In this document: positions 56,356 through 64,000 of the stretch, one piece after another
Layout of the letters: every line of letters starts with the position of its first letter
Position numbering within the stretch: position 1 is the first letter of the stretch
DNA from: 20CM-2-55-15 sp964633285
Lineage (GTDB): Bacteria > Acidobacteriota > Terriglobia > 20CM-2-55-15
Assembly (NCBI GenBank): GCA_964633285.1
Contig: CAZWGA010000031.1
Location: 1-64,000, forward strand
DNA length: 64,000 bases
Direction of reading: 5' to 3'
Position numbers and translations under genes: made by a program
The notes under the pieces: model-generated
The model's input: only the letters and a program-made list of their open reading frames with translations
Told to the model about the DNA's origin: nothing
Databases searched by the model: none

Positions 56356-57522
56356 TTACCCCGCGATCGCAATCAGCGACCAACCGATGACACAAAACGC
56401 GCTGGCGGCCAGGGCCCAAATGCTGAGCAATTGATTTTGGATCAGAAGCCCTGCAATCACCGGCGCCACGATTTGAGCGATCGACATCAGCGACTGCATC
56501 AAACCGATGACCATGCCCTGCCGGTGCCGTGCCGCCTTCGTCGTAATCAATGTCGTGAGGCTTGGCCGCAGAACCGCGCTTCCGAAAGTAAGTACGGCAG
56601 TCGCGGCCAGCAGATATGGAATTTCGTGAACCGCGGCAAGCAGAATGAATCCGAGCGCCATGGTCGCAAAACCCATCTGCACCAGCTTGCTTTCACCGAA
56701 CATTTTTACAAGGCGGCCCATCCCGCCGCCTTGAATAACCGCGCCGACCAATCCGGAAAACGCGAAGACGTATCCGACTTCCTTCGGTCCGAATGGCATA
56801 GAGCCGTGAAAAAAACGCCGTTCCGCGAACAACGCAAAGCCTGAGAAAAATGTGCTGAACGCAAATATGAATGCGAAAAATTGCCAGAGAAGGGGACCGA
56901 GTTGCGCGTCCTTGAATGACTCAGCATAAGCCTTCAATTGCGCCGATCTGCCGCGCTCGGCTTCCGCATCGGGATGCGGAGGAACGCCGGGCAGCAGGAA
57001 ATAGGTGCACAGGATGCTTGTGAATGACAGCGCAGCCGCGGCAAAAATCGGATACGTGTTGCTGTATTGCGACAGAAAGCCCGAGATCGCCGGCCCGATA
57101 AGAAATCCGAGGCCGAATGCGATACCAATAATGCCGAAAGACTTCGTTCGTTTGTCCGGCGGTGTGACATCTGAAATGTACGCCTGTGCAACCGTGAGAT
57201 TGCCCGCGGTCAATCCGTCGATGATACGAGCAAGGAACACGACCCACAATGTATGTGCTGAAGCGAGAATCAGGAAACCCGCGCATGTTCCCATCTGGCT
57301 GATCAGCAGAACCGGCCTGCGTCCGACGCGATCCGACAACTGCCCAAGCGGCGGTCCCGCGATCAGTTGGCAAATCGCGTAAGCCGAGACCAGCATGCCG
57401 ACTGTCGCCGGCATGGCTCCCAACGATTCCGCGTAAAAGGGAAGCAGCGGAAGGATGATCGTCAATCCGAGCACGTCGACCATCACGATTAAGAAAATCG
57501 GAAGCAGCGGCGATTTCTTCAT
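56356..57522 (-). CDS. MFS transporter, TetA-like
   Basis: A 388-aa 12-helix transporter. Motif A is GQLSDRVGRRPVLL; the opening FLIVMVDVLGLTIILPLLPFYAESLG and RIIDGLTAGNLTVAQAYISDVT are typical of the drug:H+ antiporter-1 (TetA-like) group. It overlaps the YihY gene upstream by 4 nt. Confidence 0.93.
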   Translation of the reverse strand: MKKSPLLPIFLIVMVDVLGLTIILPLLPFYAESLGAMPATVGMLVSAYAICQLIAGPPLGQLSDRVGRRPVLLISQMGTCAGFLILASAHTLWVVFLARIIDGLTAGNLTVAQAYISDVTPPDKRTKSFGIIGIAFGLGFLIGPAISGFLSQYSNTYPIFAAAALSFTSILCTYFLLPGVPPHPDAEAERGRSAQLKAYAESFKDAQLGPLLWQFFAFIFAFSTFFSGFALFAERRFFHGSMPFGPKEVGYVFAFSGLVGAVIQGGGMGRLVKMFGESKLVQMGFATMALGFILLAAVHEIPYLLAATAVLTFGSAVLRPSLTTLITTKAARHRQGMVIGLMQSLMSIAQIVAPVIAGLLIQNQLLSIWALAASAFCVIGWSLIAIAG

Positions 57523-58400
57523 GGAAGGGACGATTCACTCCTGTGGATTCTTTTCAAGAAGCCCATCCAAGGATACCTGTGCGTGCGGCTGGCAAGAAAG
57601 GCCCCGCCGAGGACGACGAACGTCTCGAAATAGGCGAGCAGGACGAATCCCACTGAAATCGCGAACGGACCCTGCGTGCGCGTCAGATCGACCCATCGCA
57701 GAGCAACACCATAAATAATGCTGACCAGTTCGCCGATGATGCCCGCCAGAATCGCCGCCGGCAGCACGTCCGCGGTTTCGATTTTGGTATTCGGGAGAAA
57801 CTTATAGAGAGCGAAGATCGTCACGATGAACAGCAGCGTTGTCGTGACTCGAATAATCAGGTAGCTCGCGCTGTCGCGAATAATCTCGATCGGAATGATA
57901 CCCACCACAAGATGAAACCCCGTCGATATCGCGACGAACACCGTTCCCAGCGCGACGCATCCAATGGAAAGGCTGACGCCGATAACCTGGTTCAGCCAGT
58001 AAGGGCGGTCTTCCCTGGCTTGCCACAAGCGATTGAATCCTGCTTCGAGTGGAATAAAAACGCCCGCCGATCCGAACAACACCCAAACGAGGGAACCCAG
58101 TTCCGCTTTTCCAAAACTGCGCTCGTATACCGCATTGAGATTGCGAACAACGTAACCCTGGTTGGTGGGAAAGTAAATCTGAAGCGTGTCGAGCAGAACG
58201 TTATAAGCGGCATCCCAATGCAGAAGATTCTTCAACACCGCCAGCATCACCAGACACGATGGAAAGAAACCCAGCAGGGCCGCGCAAGCCAGCGCGAGGC
58301 AGAAGGCGTGTGTTTCCGTTTGAAGGATCAGATACCGGAAGAGCGGAAACAGATTCCGGGTTTCCTGAATCAAACGCCGCCCTGTCTCGTGAGTCTGCAT
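57519..58400 (-). CDS. YihY/virulence factor BrkB-family membrane protein
   Basis: A 293-aa protein with about six hydrophobic segments and the family blocks EAGFNRLWQAREDRPYWLNQ and a C-terminal RTQGPFAISVGFVLLAYFETFVVLGGA. The role is unknown. It leads a co-translated set YihY, MFS, YbaK, RluA. A TATGAT box lies 9 nt before the ATG. Confidence 0.88.
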   Translation of the reverse strand: MQTHETGRRLIQETRNLFPLFRYLILQTETHAFCLALACAALLGFFPSCLVMLAVLKNLLHWDAAYNVLLDTLQIYFPTNQGYVVRNLNAVYERSFGKAELGSLVWVLFGSAGVFIPLEAGFNRLWQAREDRPYWLNQVIGVSLSIGCVALGTVFVAISTGFHLVVGIIPIEIIRDSASYLIIRVTTTLLFIVTIFALYKFLPNTKIETADVLPAAILAGIIGELVSIIYGVALRWVDLTRTQGPFAISVGFVLLAYFETFVVLGGAFLASRTHRYPWMGFLKRIHRSESSLP

Positions 58401-58409
58401 TTCGGTTTG

Positions 58410-58415
58410 ATCATA
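58410..58415 (-). promoter_or_regulatory. -10 box TATGAT, near-leaderless YihY start
   Basis: The minus strand reads TATGAT 9 nt upstream of ATG 58400. There is no Shine-Dalgarno. It sits between the hairpin element at 58441-58508 and the gene. Confidence 0.4.
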
Positions 58416-58440
58416 ACAGGGGAAGAGGGGGGTGATTCAG

Positions 58441-58508
58441 GGGGTAATTGAGGGACAGACACCAAATTCTGAAGTACAAGAATTTGGTGTCTGTCCCTCA
58501 ATTACCCC
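58441..58508. terminator. GGACAGACACCAAATTC hairpin element, copy 3
   Basis: A perfect 29-bp stem, beginning GGGGTAATTGAGGGACAGAC, with a 10-nt loop. It lies 10 nt beyond the TonB receptor stop (58519) on the minus strand, so it could terminate that transcript and shield the YihY promoter. Outside the stem, ATTCAGGG and CCCTGAATT form a further inverted pair. Confidence 0.65.
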
Positions 58509-58518
58509 GTCCCTGAAT

Positions 58519-61500
58519 TCAAAACCGGAATTTTACGGCCAACTGAATCTGCCTCGGATCAAATGCCGATGTAAATCCCAGCGGCTCGGTAGGAGTGACG
58601 TCTTTCCTTCCGTAAACGCGATAAGTCTTCAGAGTCGTTCCGACCACGGTGTTGACGCCCGAATAATTAACGCGATTGAAAAGGTTGAAGGCTTCGACGA
58701 TCGCGCTGATGCGGCGGCTCGAGTCGTTTCCCAATCGAAAGTCTTTTCCGAGCCGGAGATCGAAACTCACATAGTTCGGACCGATGCCGGTATTGCGGCC
58801 GGCCAGCGGCGGCCGGTCCGTGTTCGAGTTGGTATCGCCATTGGCATCGAAACCCATCAGAAGGTTGAAGGGATGGCCGCTGCTGTACGTGAAGATCGGC
58901 GCTGCAGTGGTGTCGAACGGCAGATTTACAACACTGCTGACAACGAGCCGGTGCCGTTGATCGACGGCCGCCAGTCCGCGGTCGCCGCGGAGGTCGAGCT
59001 GATTTGCCGGTTCAAGGTCGGTGATGATATCCGTTGCATTGTCGATGGCTTTCGAAAGCGTGTAGGAAACCTGGACCTGATACTTTCTGCTATAGCGCTT
59101 CGTCGCGGTCAAAACCATTCCGTGATAGGTCGAGCTGCCGGAAGATTCCACCTGATTGTTCTGAAGAATTCGCGGATCGATCGTACTGAACGTCGGTCCG
59201 TAGATGTTCGTGCCCGATTGCTTCAGGTTCGTATTTCTGCCAAGCAGAACTTTCACGCCGCGGTTCACCAGATAATTTGCGCTGACGGTAAAATTCGTCA
59301 TGATCTCTCGCTCGATTCCGAAACTGCCCTGCTGGCTGTACGGATTGACGATGTTCTTGTCGACCGTCGAAATGACTGCGGGAGTGACGCCGGGTCTCAA
59401 TCCGAGTTTTGCGATATCGGTTGCGGCAATCACACGCTTGCCCAGGATGCCCTGCGTTTGCGCCAGGCCCCAGACCTGCGCGGATGTAGCCGTGATGCCG
59501 ATCTGCGGCAGTCCTGTGAGTGGAACGAGCACTTCCGAAATCTGAGTGCCGTCAAGAACGCGCGCAATGAATCCGACAGCCTCGAAGATGGGGGCGTAAT
59601 AAATGCCGTAGCCGCCACGAACGACCGTGTGATTCGCGGCATTGAATGAGAATCCAATCCGTGGCGCGAAATTGTTGTAGTCGCGGTGAACGGGCGGCGG
59701 CTGGAATTCCACGTCGTAGCGCAGACCGAGATTCAAAGTCAGTTTGCGATTCACGCGAATGTTGTCCTGCGCGTAAGTTCCGAACAACTTGTTCGACAAC
59801 TGCGCAACGGGATTTCCGAATCCCTGCTGGTAAACGAGAGGCAATCCAAAGTTATAAGCCTGAAGCGGTGTGATCGATGATTGCAGCCCCGGAACCAGGC
59901 TTGCCTGGCCGCTTGCCGCCAGAAAAGCCCCGAGCGCCTGCGCCGTGCCTGCTCCAACGGCGTTGTCGATAACGGCCGCCAGCGGAACGCCTTCCCCAAA
60001 AATAAATCGCCCCCCGAGAAAGATCTCGCTCCTCGTATCGAAAGGGAGGTAATGAAGGTCCCCGCCGAACTTCAACTCATGACGTCCCTTGATGACGGTG
60101 AAATTGTCCACGAATTGCCATCGCTTCTCCGTTCGGAGCGACGGCAGATACAGACTGCGGCCGAGAAACGCAACACCATTGATATTGATTTCGGGTCCGT
60201 AGGGATCGGAGGGAATGGCGTTGAAATCGCGCCTGGCAAACTGAAACCGGAATTCATTTACCCTGTTCGCTCCCCAAAAATGAGTTTCGCCGAATACGGC
60301 AGAGTAATCCTGAATCTGTTCCGTGGTTGCCCGGGATGGCGCGGTGATGCCGCCCTGTGTATCGCCGATGGTATCGAGGTCTGCGAATGTCAGGCGCCCG
60401 AACATCTGGCTGGAGTTGTTCAGATGATGATCGATACGCAACGACGTTTTGTTGTCGTTGTTCCGATACGGGAACGCTCCGCTGCTGGCCTGAAGGAGGC
60501 GTACGGTGTCCGGAAAAGTCGCGCAATCCGGCCGCGGCGGCGCGGAAAGAGGGCAGGCGCTCGTGGTCAGTTGTTGTTTGAACAGATCCGCGTAAGGACG
60601 AAGGATTGTAACAGGACTGTTGGCCACAGCGTTAATCAACGACGTCTGCAGAGGCGTAGGTTGCAAAATGCCTGGATCCTGCAGCAGGTTGACGTACCGC
60701 GATTCCCGTCTCCGCAATCCTTCATAAGCGAGAAAGAAAAACGTTCTGTCCTGCTTGATGGGGCCGCCGACCGTGAATCCCGCCTGCCACCGGCGGAACG
60801 GCGGATCGATGTTGCTGCCTCCGGGCCCGAATGCAAATGGATTACGCGCATCCAGAGCTTCGTGGCGGAAAAACGCGAACACATCGCCGTGAACTTTGTT
60901 TGTTCCGGACTTCGACACGATGTTGACAAGCCCGCCGGAGGATCGTCCGAATTCGGCAGAGAAATTCGACAGATTGACCTGAAATTCCTGAGCCGCCTCC
61001 TGGCTGAGAGTCGAGCGAACGGCGCCGACGGCGTTGTCGTTGTTGTCCACGCCATCGACATTCACGCTGTTGTATCGAGCGCCCTGTCCCATAAACGAAA
61101 GGCCCGAGGTCTGCAACATCGGCAGTGTGAATTGAATCAGGCCCGCCGCATCCGTAACGCCAGGCGTCAGCATGGTGAGATCCAGAAAGTCTCTTTTGTT
61201 GAGCGGCAGATTAACGATTTGGTCGTCGGTAATCGTGCTCGACTGCTGCGTTCTTTCCACTTCGAGCAGAGGCGCTTCAGCCTGCACGATCACTTCGGAT
61301 TGAAGCGATGCCGGCGAGAGTTGAGCATTCATGACGACCGTTTGCCCGACCGTGACTTGAACCGCGGGCCGTGTCTGTGGGGCAAAACCCGGAGCTTCGA
61401 TTTTGATCGAGTACGAGCCCGGAGGAAGAACCAGGACTCTGTATTCTCCGAGCGCCGGCGTCGTTGCCGTCCTGCTGACTCCGGTCTCGACGTTCGTGAC

Positions 61501-61641
61501 CGTCACCGTAGCGCCAGGCACAATCGCGCCGGATGAATCCGTTACCGTTCCTTTGATATCCCCAGTGGACATTTGAGCTTGAGGAAAACCTGTAACCGCG
61601 AGGAACAGGATCAGGCACAAAGCTTGAGCAGTACGGTTCAT
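58519..61641 (-). CDS. Oar-like TonB-dependent receptor
   Basis: A 1040-aa outer-membrane protein. ATG 61641 is chosen for the signal peptide MNRTAQALCLILFLAVTGFP; GGAGG lies a little upstream. A carboxypeptidase-regulatory-like domain (about 30-110, GTVTDSSGAIVPGATVTVTN) precedes the plug (about 115-220, with NLPLNKRDFLDL), and the rest is a 22-stranded barrel. It ends in LAVKFRF, an aromatic C-terminal strand. These proteins are very abundant in Acidobacteriota and likely take up large organic molecules. No TonB/ExbBD gene is nearby. Confidence 0.93.
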   Translation of the reverse strand: MNRTAQALCLILFLAVTGFPQAQMSTGDIKGTVTDSSGAIVPGATVTVTNVETGVSRTATTPALGEYRVLVLPPGSYSIKIEAPGFAPQTRPAVQVTVGQTVVMNAQLSPASLQSEVIVQAEAPLLEVERTQQSSTITDDQIVNLPLNKRDFLDLTMLTPGVTDAAGLIQFTLPMLQTSGLSFMGQGARYNSVNVDGVDNNDNAVGAVRSTLSQEAAQEFQVNLSNFSAEFGRSSGGLVNIVSKSGTNKVHGDVFAFFRHEALDARNPFAFGPGGSNIDPPFRRWQAGFTVGGPIKQDRTFFFLAYEGLRRRESRYVNLLQDPGILQPTPLQTSLINAVANSPVTILRPYADLFKQQLTTSACPLSAPPRPDCATFPDTVRLLQASSGAFPYRNNDNKTSLRIDHHLNNSSQMFGRLTFADLDTIGDTQGGITAPSRATTEQIQDYSAVFGETHFWGANRVNEFRFQFARRDFNAIPSDPYGPEININGVAFLGRSLYLPSLRTEKRWQFVDNFTVIKGRHELKFGGDLHYLPFDTRSEIFLGGRFIFGEGVPLAAVIDNAVGAGTAQALGAFLAASGQASLVPGLQSSITPLQAYNFGLPLVYQQGFGNPVAQLSNKLFGTYAQDNIRVNRKLTLNLGLRYDVEFQPPPVHRDYNNFAPRIGFSFNAANHTVVRGGYGIYYAPIFEAVGFIARVLDGTQISEVLVPLTGLPQIGITATSAQVWGLAQTQGILGKRVIAATDIAKLGLRPGVTPAVISTVDKNIVNPYSQQGSFGIEREIMTNFTVSANYLVNRGVKVLLGRNTNLKQSGTNIYGPTFSTIDPRILQNNQVESSGSSTYHGMVLTATKRYSRKYQVQVSYTLSKAIDNATDIITDLEPANQLDLRGDRGLAAVDQRHRLVVSSVVNLPFDTTAAPIFTYSSGHPFNLLMGFDANGDTNSNTDRPPLAGRNTGIGPNYVSFDLRLGKDFRLGNDSSRRISAIVEAFNLFNRVNYSGVNTVVGTTLKTYRVYGRKDVTPTEPLGFTSAFDPRQIQLAVKFRF

Positions 61642-61705
61642 GTTAGGGAGGCCTCCGCGCAATAGCGTAGAGGTAGAGCCGTGAGAATTCAAGCGACGCC
61701 AAAAT

Positions 61706-61777
61706 GGGGACAAGGGGTCAGACCCCTCGTCCCCTGAAACGAGGCGATGGGGACGAGGGGTCTGACCCCTTGTCCCC
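61706..61777. repeat. GGGGTCAGACCCC-type inverted element
   Basis: Two 29-nt arms, 61706-61734 and 61749-61777, are perfect inverted copies around a 14-nt loop. Each arm contains its own palindrome (AGGGGTCAGACCCCT). The right arm touches the stop codon of the BON gene. It could terminate the minus-strand BON transcript; four T residues follow on that strand after the next A. Same two-arm design as the other families, but no sequence relation to them. Confidence 0.85.
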
Positions 61778-62377
61778 TTATTTTTGCGGTTGTTCGATTT
61801 GCAATTCGTTCGTCAATTCGAAAATGCCCGGCACCTGGCGAGCGGCAATGCCCGCGTAATTGCTGTCGGCTTGATTGGCGACAACACCTTTCAGAGCCAC
61901 GTGACCGTTTCTCACGACGATATGAATCGGTGGAATCGACTGCAGCGCATATCTGAAGAGCGGCGAGCCATAGTTGTAAATCTTCCGATACAGCGCGACC
62001 CGCAGATCATCATCGAATGTCGAGACAGGCAGGACTTCAATGTTGTTGTTGACTCGCGTGACCGATTCGATCTTTTTGACCGCGGCCTCGGCATCGTCTT
62101 TGAGAACCGGACGCACGACTTGTCCCATTAAGCGGACCGTTCCATCCAGTCCGGCTTGTGCCTGCAGCCAGTCAAAGACGCTGTAGTACGGCAGCATCAC
62201 CAGTTGATGCCCGACTTCTTCCTTCAATAAGTCCAGCCGCCTTGCATCGCGATTATCCGGGCGGCTCAAACCGTCAGGCTTGGTCCTTTGAGCGGCAAGC
62301 AAGTCCGTTGCTGAAGCCGCAAGGACGAACCCCACTAAAACGATCAACGTCCGTTGGGCCAATCTTTTAACTCGCAT
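61778..62377 (-). CDS. BON-domain protein
   Basis: A 199-aa exported protein with a signal peptide (1-28). Two BON-like units are visible: LLKEEVGHQLVMLPYYSVFDWLQ...DGTVRLMGQVVRP (about 45-95) and LRVALYRKIYNY...IHIVVRNGHVALKGVV (about 125-180). BON domains bind membranes or phospholipids. The start is preceded by GGGAGGTAG. Confidence 0.9.
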   Translation of the reverse strand: MRVKRLAQRTLIVLVGFVLAASATDLLAAQRTKPDGLSRPDNRDARRLDLLKEEVGHQLVMLPYYSVFDWLQAQAGLDGTVRLMGQVVRPVLKDDAEAAVKKIESVTRVNNNIEVLPVSTFDDDLRVALYRKIYNYGSPLFRYALQSIPPIHIVVRNGHVALKGVVANQADSNYAGIAARQVPGIFELTNELQIEQPQK

Positions 62378-62411
62378 CAGACTACCTCCCTATGAATATT
62401 TGGACGGAGAA

Positions 62412-63038
62412 TCAAGCAACTCGACGTTCGCCGGTCCCCCGACGGCCTTTACGCGTGCTTCGGATCAATTGAATCACCGCGAGAGTGGTACCCAGAATCG
62501 CGACGAAGAATAAGAATGTCGCGATGTACTCGAACGTATCGGTCTTAAACCAGCGGACGATCCGGCGTCCATAGAAGTAGGCGAGAACCGCCTCCGTTCC
62601 GAATCGCAGAAGCCGCGCGAGGAACAGCCAAGTGAAAAAGCGGAAGGGGCTGACCTTCAATGCTCCCGCCGCAAGAATGAAAGGAGTAAAGGGAAACGGA
62701 GGAGGAACCAGATCGAGGATTGCGAGCGCAATTGCTCCTTTGGTTTTTACTTCTTGCCGGACTCTCGCAAGCCGGCGTGGCGCGACGAACCGCTCCAAAC
62801 CGATGTCGCCCACGCGCCGCCCGATGTAATAGGTGGTGCCGGCGCCCAGGAGAGACATCGCGGCCGCGATAATCGGGTAAAGCCAGAACAATTCACGGTT
62901 GCTTGAAGCCAGGATGATGACGGCGATGTCTACCGCCAGAGGAAGGAAAAAAATCATTGTGGAGTCCAGGGCGGCGATTAACCCCAGGCCCCACCAGGAC
63001 ATGAAAGCGCCGAAAATCGCAACCAGAAAGGACCGCAT
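62412..63038 (-). CDS. VTT-domain membrane protein
   Basis: A 208-aa protein of the VTT/SNARE-associated-like (DedA superfamily) group with about five hydrophobic segments. Conserved stretches are GAGTTYYIGRRVGD and LVPPPFPFTPFILAAGALKVSPFRF, the latter carrying the typical P-x-FP motif region. These proteins move phospholipids across the membrane in other organisms. No clear Shine-Dalgarno. Next to a second VTT gene (46-nt gap). Confidence 0.88.
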   Translation of the reverse strand: MRSFLVAIFGAFMSWWGLGLIAALDSTMIFFLPLAVDIAVIILASSNRELFWLYPIIAAAMSLLGAGTTYYIGRRVGDIGLERFVAPRRLARVRQEVKTKGAIALAILDLVPPPFPFTPFILAAGALKVSPFRFFTWLFLARLLRFGTEAVLAYFYGRRIVRWFKTDTFEYIATFLFFVAILGTTLAVIQLIRSTRKGRRGTGERRVA

Positions 63039-63083
63039 ATGCTGCTAGAAAAGGGTTCAGCAATCCAAGGCCCTATGGATTCT

Positions 63084-63710
63084 TCAGCAGGCAGGTTTGG
63101 CAGGAATTGCGGCGGCGATCATTCTTTTCATCGTCAGAAGCAGCCGCACCGGCAAACCCGATGCCGTAAAAATCGCGCCTGCCGCTATTCCGCCAATGAT
63201 TGCCACTCTAGAATAGTTCCAGCTCAAATGCTTTCCGGCAAGATAACCAAACGTCACAAATGTGACTGAAGAGATGAATGCGCCCATATAGGCGAAGCGG
63301 GCAAACACATGAATGCGCAGTTTGGCGGCGCCCGCAACGTACCCCATCAGATTGCGGACTCCCGGAACAAATGGCCCGATAATCAGGACCCATCGGCCAA
63401 AATTCTGAAACCAATGTTGCACGCGAAGGAGTTTTTCATCGTCAAGCGAGAGCCAGCGTCCATAGCGCTGAACAACATAGTTGCTGGATGTTCGCCCGAG
63501 AACATAACTCACCGTTAAGCCGATGGCGCTTCCCATCACGGCAACGACCACCGTTGGTACGAAACCGAGAACATTCTTAAAGGCGAGGTAACCCGATATC
63601 ACCAGAAGCCATTCGTCGGGTACCGGTAGACCGACAATTCCCAGAATCAGGAAAATGAAAATCCCGAAGTACCCATAGTGAGTAATCCATTGGATGGCGT
63701 GTTCGGTCAT
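63084..63710 (-). CDS. DedA-family membrane protein
   Basis: A 208-aa paralog of the neighbouring VTT gene with the usual DedA blocks GIVGLPVPDEWLLVISGYLAF, GSAIGLTVSYVLGR and GPFVPGVRNLMGYVAGAAKL. The Arg in VRN and the acidic residue in PDEW are the conserved proton-coupled transport residues of the family. Likely undecaprenyl-phosphate or phospholipid transport. Confidence 0.93.
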   Translation of the reverse strand: MTEHAIQWITHYGYFGIFIFLILGIVGLPVPDEWLLVISGYLAFKNVLGFVPTVVVAVMGSAIGLTVSYVLGRTSSNYVVQRYGRWLSLDDEKLLRVQHWFQNFGRWVLIIGPFVPGVRNLMGYVAGAAKLRIHVFARFAYMGAFISSVTFVTFGYLAGKHLSWNYSRVAIIGGIAAGAIFTASGLPVRLLLTMKRMIAAAIPAKPAC

Positions 63711-63752
63711 GTGCTAACGCATGCAGTCTGAATTCCAATTTCACTGATGCGG

Positions 63753-64000
63753 TTAGAACTGAGGCAGGTCCAGCGTTGCGGCGCCGCGCCGTCTCAGGTT
63801 GAAATCCAGAATTCGAAGATTCAACCAGCGGCGGAGCTCGTCCTGATCGCCGGGATCGACGGCGGCTTTCAGTAACTGATGGATACCAAAGATCTCTTTT
63901 CGCAATTCCATTTCGATCGGCAGGCAGTTCGAGTTCTTCAGAATGCGGAACGTCATTCGAAGGTCTTCGGGAACAAAAGCGTCGTCATCGAGATTCAAGG
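63753..64000 (-). CDS. Hypothetical protein, C-terminal part
   Basis: The last 82 codons of a minus-strand frame that runs off the right edge. A TTG at 63998 would be a possible start, but the true start probably lies outside the window. The sequence is soluble and charged, ending RRRGAATLDLPQF, with no motif recognised. Confidence 0.5.
   Translation of the reverse strand, partial: LNLDDDAFVPEDLRMTFRILKNSNCLPIEMELRKEIFGIHQLLKAAVDPGDQDELRRWLNLRILDFNLRRRGAATLDLPQF

Noticed and set aside
59881..61536. 551-codon open frame on the plus strand
   Set aside because: It is antisense to the TonB receptor gene, whose strand shows the real motifs; the frame has Arg/Cys-rich unlikely protein sequence.

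Overview
The window looks like a chromosomal segment of a member of the Acidobacteriota, probably an uncultured soil or sediment lineage. This is inferred from gene content: an acidobacterial-type VWFA protein, a large Oar-like TonB-dependent receptor with an N-terminal carboxypeptidase-regulatory domain, a DUF1501/DUF1800 pair, Ser/Thr kinases (one fused to an RDD membrane domain), many secreted peptidases, and an Alternative Complex III respiratory operon. There are no rRNA, tRNA, CRISPR, phage or transposase genes, so this is mostly core and housekeeping-accessory chromosome. It is rich in small palindromic repeats.

Layout. 1-5.3 kb: the first 18 codons of a kinase (minus), a 479-aa unknown protein (plus), and a minus-strand operon of S9 peptidase, DUF1932 dehydrogenase and an SDR that lacks the catalytic Tyr/Lys. 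5.3-5.8 kb: an intergenic region made almost wholly of stacked palindromic repeats. 5.8-17.4 kb: a tightly coupled 13-gene operon actABCDEF, small membrane protein, sco, coxBACD. It encodes a quinol:cytochrome c oxidoreductase (ACIII) and a caa3-type A2 oxidase that together form a quinol-to-oxygen electron path. 17.4-28.6 kb: DUF1501/DUF1800, an RRM protein, a trypsin-like protease, AsmA, a double-domain SagB/ThcOx nitroreductase, a methyltransferase and a secreted beta-propeller-like protein. 28.6-36.3 kb: a nucleotidyltransferase fused to a metallophosphoesterase that lacks its first metal motif, a ParB-like protein, an MFS exporter, a sigma-54 response regulator/kinase/lipoprotein set resembling QseF/QseE/QseG (GlrR/GlrK), and an OmpA lipoprotein. 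36.3-42.7 kb: a tripartite RND efflux operon. 42.9-50.3 kb: the VWFA protein, then an operon of two M28 peptidases and a kinase-RDD-pseudokinase fusion, then a coiled-coil protein. 50.3-64 kb: DUF1990, M61 peptidase, lipase maturation factor, RluA, YbaK, MFS, YihY, the TonB receptor, a BON protein and two VTT/DedA proteins.

Main observations. (1) A set of gene starts lack a Shine-Dalgarno but carry a -10-like hexamer (TATACT, TAAACT, TATAGT and similar) only 6-9 nt before the start codon, which points to leaderless or near-leaderless transcripts; other genes have good AGGAG-type sites. (2) Small palindromic repeats have been exapted: one encodes the lipoprotein signal peptide of ActE, another lies in frame inside ActB and inside the SagB-like protein, and a third forms a hairpin whose 3' arm is the ribosome binding site of a downstream gene. 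(3) Three unrelated repeat families share a REPIN-like layout of two 29-nt arms around a 9-24-nt loop, although no RAYT transposase is in the window. (4) The nucleotidyltransferase-metallophosphoesterase fusion looks like a recent deletion product.
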